DNA of 64,000 nt from an uncultured Lachnospiraceae bacterium (GTDB taxonomy: Bacteria; Bacillota; Clostridia; Lachnospirales; Lachnospiraceae): positions 124,001 through 188,000 of the forward strand of contig CAJTXA010000002.1 in assembly GCA_910579865.1 (NCBI GenBank). Reading direction: 5' to 3'. The notes under the pieces were generated by a model, which worked only from the letters and a program-made list of their open reading frames with translations, was not told the DNA's origin and did not search any database. Below, piece after piece: positions 61,150-64,000 of this stretch (the first letter of the stretch is position 1; every line of letters starts with the position of its first letter). Both the position numbers and the translations under genes were made by a program.

Positions 61150-62517
61150 TTATAATTTATTTGCAACTTGTAAGACATATTGGAGATTGGAGATAAGCTC
61201 CCTAGAGTATAGTTCCGCTTCTTGATAGATTTGTTCTGCTTTACTATAATCTCCATTATTTAATGCATGGATTGCCTCAGAACCATATTTGTGAAACCGC
61301 TTATGTTTTATGCCTAATTCATTCCAAATCGATAGGATCTCTGGAATAGTTGGGGTCATAGCATAATAAAAGTGACCAAATCCACATTTGCTGGAATCTA
61401 ACTGTAATGGGAGAATGTTTCGTTCTGCTACCATTCTTTTTAAATTATTTAACCAAGATTGATGGGCGGTGATTGCATTACTGACGTATTGTGCAAATTC
61501 TGAATTTTCTAGATGGAAAAATGCATCGATTGTCATACTTCCCATTTGCTTTATGGTTTCATCTAGTGTTTTTTCAATATCCACCACAGGTTTTGTTGCA
61601 TTTTTTAATTCCTCACCAACTTGATGCATAATATTTGTACTGTTTCGAAGCTGATTTTCCATTTCATTCATAGAGCTGCTGATTTCTTGGCTAACGGCTG
61701 CAATGGAGCGAATAGATTCATTGACTTTAGAAACATGTTCTTGATTTTCGTCGTTAATTGTCCAGACATTTCCGATTTTTTCTGTCATGGTTTCTAATGC
61801 TTGAACCGTATTTTGTGCACTATCCATACTTTTTTGAGAAGCATTTTTAATATCATCTACAAAATCACTCATACGCTTTGTCAACTCTTGTGTTTTCTCT
61901 GCCAGTCCACGAATTTCTCCTGCTACAACAGCGAAACCTCTGCCCGCTTCTCCTGCTCTTGAAGCTTCAATAGAAGCATTAAGAGAAAGTAAATTGGTCT
62001 GCAGGGAAATGGAATTAATAATCGAGATTACTTCTGTCATATGATTAATCACTTTTAAAAGTTCGTTCATATCCTGTTTCATTTCAGTAGAAACATCAAT
62101 CGTTTGATCGGAAAGCTCTTTGATTGTAGTAAGTTCTTGTTGTTCTGCTTCTATTTTTCGATAGACTTCTTCTGTTTCAGAGGAAACTTGAACAATTGTA
62201 CTAGTGAGTTCTTCATGTTGATTATTTGCTCTTCCAGACATCGTATATTCTGAGGATATGCCAAAGATAGTTTCTGTCGCTTTTGCTACATTACGGGAGA
62301 TATTCATAATTTCTTCTGTTTGATGCTGCATTTTTAAGTCCAGAGAACTAATTTCCATAACAGCTTTGATATTTTTTTCAAAGATAGTGGCAAATTGTTT
62401 TCTTCCATTTGTCAGTCTTCGATAGATGGCATTTAATTCTGGCTCTCCTGAGTAATCTGCTTTTTTTAATTCGGAAACAGCTTTTATAAGTGCAGTTTTT
62501 TTATTTTCAATCCTCAT
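61150..62517 (-). CDS. Soluble chemoreceptor with zinc-binding CZB domain
   Basis: 455 residues with no membrane helix. The methyl-accepting signalling coiled coil spans about 60-320, with the tip 'LQTNLLSLNASIEASRAGE' (172-190). The C-terminal CZB domain shows H352 ('TAHQSWL'), C378 ('SSKCGFG') and H405/H409 ('GIKHKRFHK'), the conserved 3His/1Cys zinc site. CZB receptors report on zinc or oxidants such as hypochlorite, signalling through CheA. Probably an intracellular redox or metal sensor for chemotaxis. It has no operon partner. Confidence 0.9.
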   Translation of the reverse strand: MRIENKKTALIKAVSELKKADYSGEPELNAIYRRLTNGRKQFATIFEKNIKAVMEISSLDLKMQHQTEEIMNISRNVAKATETIFGISSEYTMSGRANNQHEELTSTIVQVSSETEEVYRKIEAEQQELTTIKELSDQTIDVSTEMKQDMNELLKVINHMTEVISIINSISLQTNLLSLNASIEASRAGEAGRGFAVVAGEIRGLAEKTQELTKRMSDFVDDIKNASQKSMDSAQNTVQALETMTEKIGNVWTINDENQEHVSKVNESIRSIAAVSQEISSSMNEMENQLRNSTNIMHQVGEELKNATKPVVDIEKTLDETIKQMGSMTIDAFFHLENSEFAQYVSNAITAHQSWLNNLKRMVAERNILPLQLDSSKCGFGHFYYAMTPTIPEILSIWNELGIKHKRFHKYGSEAIHALNNGDYSKAEQIYQEAELYSRELISNLQYVLQVANKL

Positions 62518-62931
62518 GGTGATAACCTCATTTTCTTTCTTTACTATTATGAAGTAATATTTATAGTACCATGATAAGAGATTTTTTATTTTTTTGCAAC
62601 CTTTTTCAAGGAAATTTTTTAAAGCATAGTTAAAATTTGCTTATTTTAACTATGCTCTATTATAAGAACAGAAAACCTGTAATAGTTAGTCGAAGCTGGT
62701 CGACACGCAATATAAAAATTGGCATCGGCAGCTCCATTTGTTATTATTTAAGATAGCGTATAATTGTGTCTAAAATGTTTCAGAAATCGAAAAAAAGGAT
62801 GAATAAATTATAAATTATCTGTTTTTTTAATTGATAGAACGAGTAACCATATTCAAAAGCAGCAGATTGTGCTATACTTTTTTATGTAGATAAAAAATAG
62901 GAAAAAGGAAGTCAGAATAGAGGAGATTTGA
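62518..62931. other. Intergenic region with perfect inverted repeat
   Basis: AGCATAGTTAAAAT (62623-62636) pairs exactly with 62643-62656 (14 bp, 6-base loop). It lies between divergent genes, so it is not an obvious terminator and could be an operator or small repeat. A TATAAT at 62759-62764 has no good -35. A smaller mirror, GTCGA...TCGAC, lies near 62680-62695. No gene is seen. Confidence 0.5.
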
Positions 62932-63960
62932 ATGGAATTAGAACAGATAAAAGAAAAGTTAAAGTCGAAGGAATATGATTTTTTGCGAAAAGAAAAACAT
63001 CTGGGAACGCATATAATACTTCTTACACTTGGTGGCAGCTATGCTTATGGAATGGAAAAGGAAAACTCTGATTTAGATATTCGGGGAATTGCATTAAATC
63101 AGAAAAATGAAATTTTATTAGGAACAGATTTTGAACAAGTGGTAGATAGAGATACCGATACAACCATTTATTCTTTTCAGAAAATGATACAACTATTGAC
63201 AGTGAATAATCCAAATACAATTGAAATTTTAGGCTGTAAATTAGAGCATTATTTCTATTTGTCACAGCTCGGAAAAGAGTTGTATCAAAATCGAAAGATG
63301 TTTCTTTCTAAAATTTGTATTCAAACATTTGCAGGATATGCAGGAAGTCAGTTAAGAAGAATGGAAAATAAAGCAGCAAGGCTGATTACACAAGAACAAA
63401 AAGAAGCTTATATTTTAAGAAGTATTCAAAATGCAATGTATGATTGGAAAACGAGATATTTTCCTTATTCAGAAGATCAAATTCGGCTTTTTATAGAGAA
63501 AGGAATTCAAAAGGGGTATGAAAGTGAAATTTTTATGGATATAAAACTGGCTCATTATCCATTAAGGGATTGGACTGGACTTTGGAATGAGATGAAATCG
63601 ATTGTAAACAGTTATCGCCAGATTGGAAAAAGAAATGAAAATGCAATCAGTCATGATAAGCTGGGAAAACATATGGCACATTTAATTCGGCTTTATATGA
63701 TGTGTATTGATATTCTTGAGAAGGAGGAAATTATTACTTATCGAACAAAAGAACATGCTTTGTTGATGGAAATTCGAAATGGAGCATATTTGGATCAGAA
63801 TCGGCAGCCAACAGAGGATTTTTATGATATATTAAATGAATATGAAAAACGATTTGAGTATGCGAAAAAGCACACATCCTTGCCTGATGTACCAGATTAT
63901 AAAAGAATTGATACATTTCGAATGGAAGTAAATGAACGTATTGTAAAGGGAGAATTTTAA
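62932..63960 (+). CDS. Predicted nucleotidyltransferase
   Basis: 342 residues. The DNA-polymerase-beta-type motif 'TLGGSYAYGMEKENSDLDIRG' is present (quoted here in parts: G-G-S at 34-36, then S-D-L-D-I-R at 46-51), with the two aspartates that bind metal. The downstream helical half ('NTIEILGC', 'SQLRRMENKA', 'HDKLGKHMAHLIRLY') fits the COG3541-type predicted nucleotidyltransferases. The substrate (nucleic acid, protein or small molecule) is unknown. GAGGAG lies 7 bases before the ATG. After the stop at 63960 the last 40 bases show no feature. Confidence 0.8.
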   Translation: MELEQIKEKLKSKEYDFLRKEKHLGTHIILLTLGGSYAYGMEKENSDLDIRGIALNQKNEILLGTDFEQVVDRDTDTTIYSFQKMIQLLTVNNPNTIEILGCKLEHYFYLSQLGKELYQNRKMFLSKICIQTFAGYAGSQLRRMENKAARLITQEQKEAYILRSIQNAMYDWKTRYFPYSEDQIRLFIEKGIQKGYESEIFMDIKLAHYPLRDWTGLWNEMKSIVNSYRQIGKRNENAISHDKLGKHMAHLIRLYMMCIDILEKEEIITYRTKEHALLMEIRNGAYLDQNRQPTEDFYDILNEYEKRFEYAKKHTSLPDVPDYKRIDTFRMEVNERIVKGEF

Positions 63961-64000
63961 TAAAAATAAGGTCAAAATTGCATTGATTGAAAAGTTGTGC

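Overview
The window looks like chromosomal DNA from an anaerobic, low-GC Gram-positive of the Clostridia, most likely a Lachnospiraceae member. The sequence is A+T rich (about one third G+C by eye) with strong AGGAGG-type ribosome binding sites. It carries a Re-type citrate synthase, rubrerythrin, an L-cysteine desulfidase-like protein, a T-box leader, and the linked sets eno/secG/rnr/smpB and serC/serA/DUF1015. No rRNA, tRNA or CRISPR array was seen.

Layout. 1-957: the decayed 3' half of an IS200/IS605-type tnpB gene with its right end. 1147-4012: a two-gene TIR plus NB-ARC/TPR (NLR-like) defence candidate. 4165-6182: a TetR/flavodoxin pair and an unknown gene. 6367-11947: a membrane chemoreceptor, a lipase-like fusion protein and a lipoprotein. 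12067-14071: a muralytic enzyme without signal peptide, a broken TcdR/UviA-like sigma factor and a holin. 14215-15165: a PD-(D/E)XK transposase-like nuclease with a 12-bp coding repeat. 15376-19517: three serine recombinases in a row, the first lacking its catalytic N-terminus. 19537-25746: a subtilisin gene split by a 5,406-bp segment flanked by CTGGTG repeats with symmetric arms. That segment carries a cold-shock gene, an acyltransferase/membrane/esterase operon and the cysteine desulfidase gene. 25814-30297: eno, secG, rnr, smpB.

30361-35572 (minus strand) is a response regulator / histidine kinase / ABC ATPase / FtsX permease cassette of visibly higher G+C, probably acquired. 35738-38760 is a family of tandem paralogous membrane-anchored proteins caught in duplication and decay. 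38829-39983 is a secreted chymotrypsin-fold protease. 40258-42150 is an ABC-F ATPase with a long leader, followed by rubrerythrin and a kinase-like gene. 43699-47144 is a 2-oxoglutarate/glutamate supply operon: Re-citrate synthase, GntR regulator and isocitrate dehydrogenase, with a palindromic operator over the -10 box. 47290-48738 is a cell-wall-binding amidase-like protein. 48755-53645 is a T-box-controlled leuB-ilvD-ilvB operon. 53704-57637 holds serC, serA and a DUF1015 gene. 57699-61067 holds an NfeD-like protein, a flotillin and an aldo/keto reductase. 61150-63960 holds a soluble zinc-binding chemoreceptor and a nucleotidyltransferase.

The two most interesting loci are these. In the TIR/NLR pair, both proteins begin with the same 11-residue Y-x-G-G-N motif, which suggests effector recruitment by a shared N-terminal signalling peptide. 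In the split subtilisin, removing the 5.4-kb segment at the 6-bp core would restore the reading frame exactly, as expected for serine-integrase attL/attR junctions.
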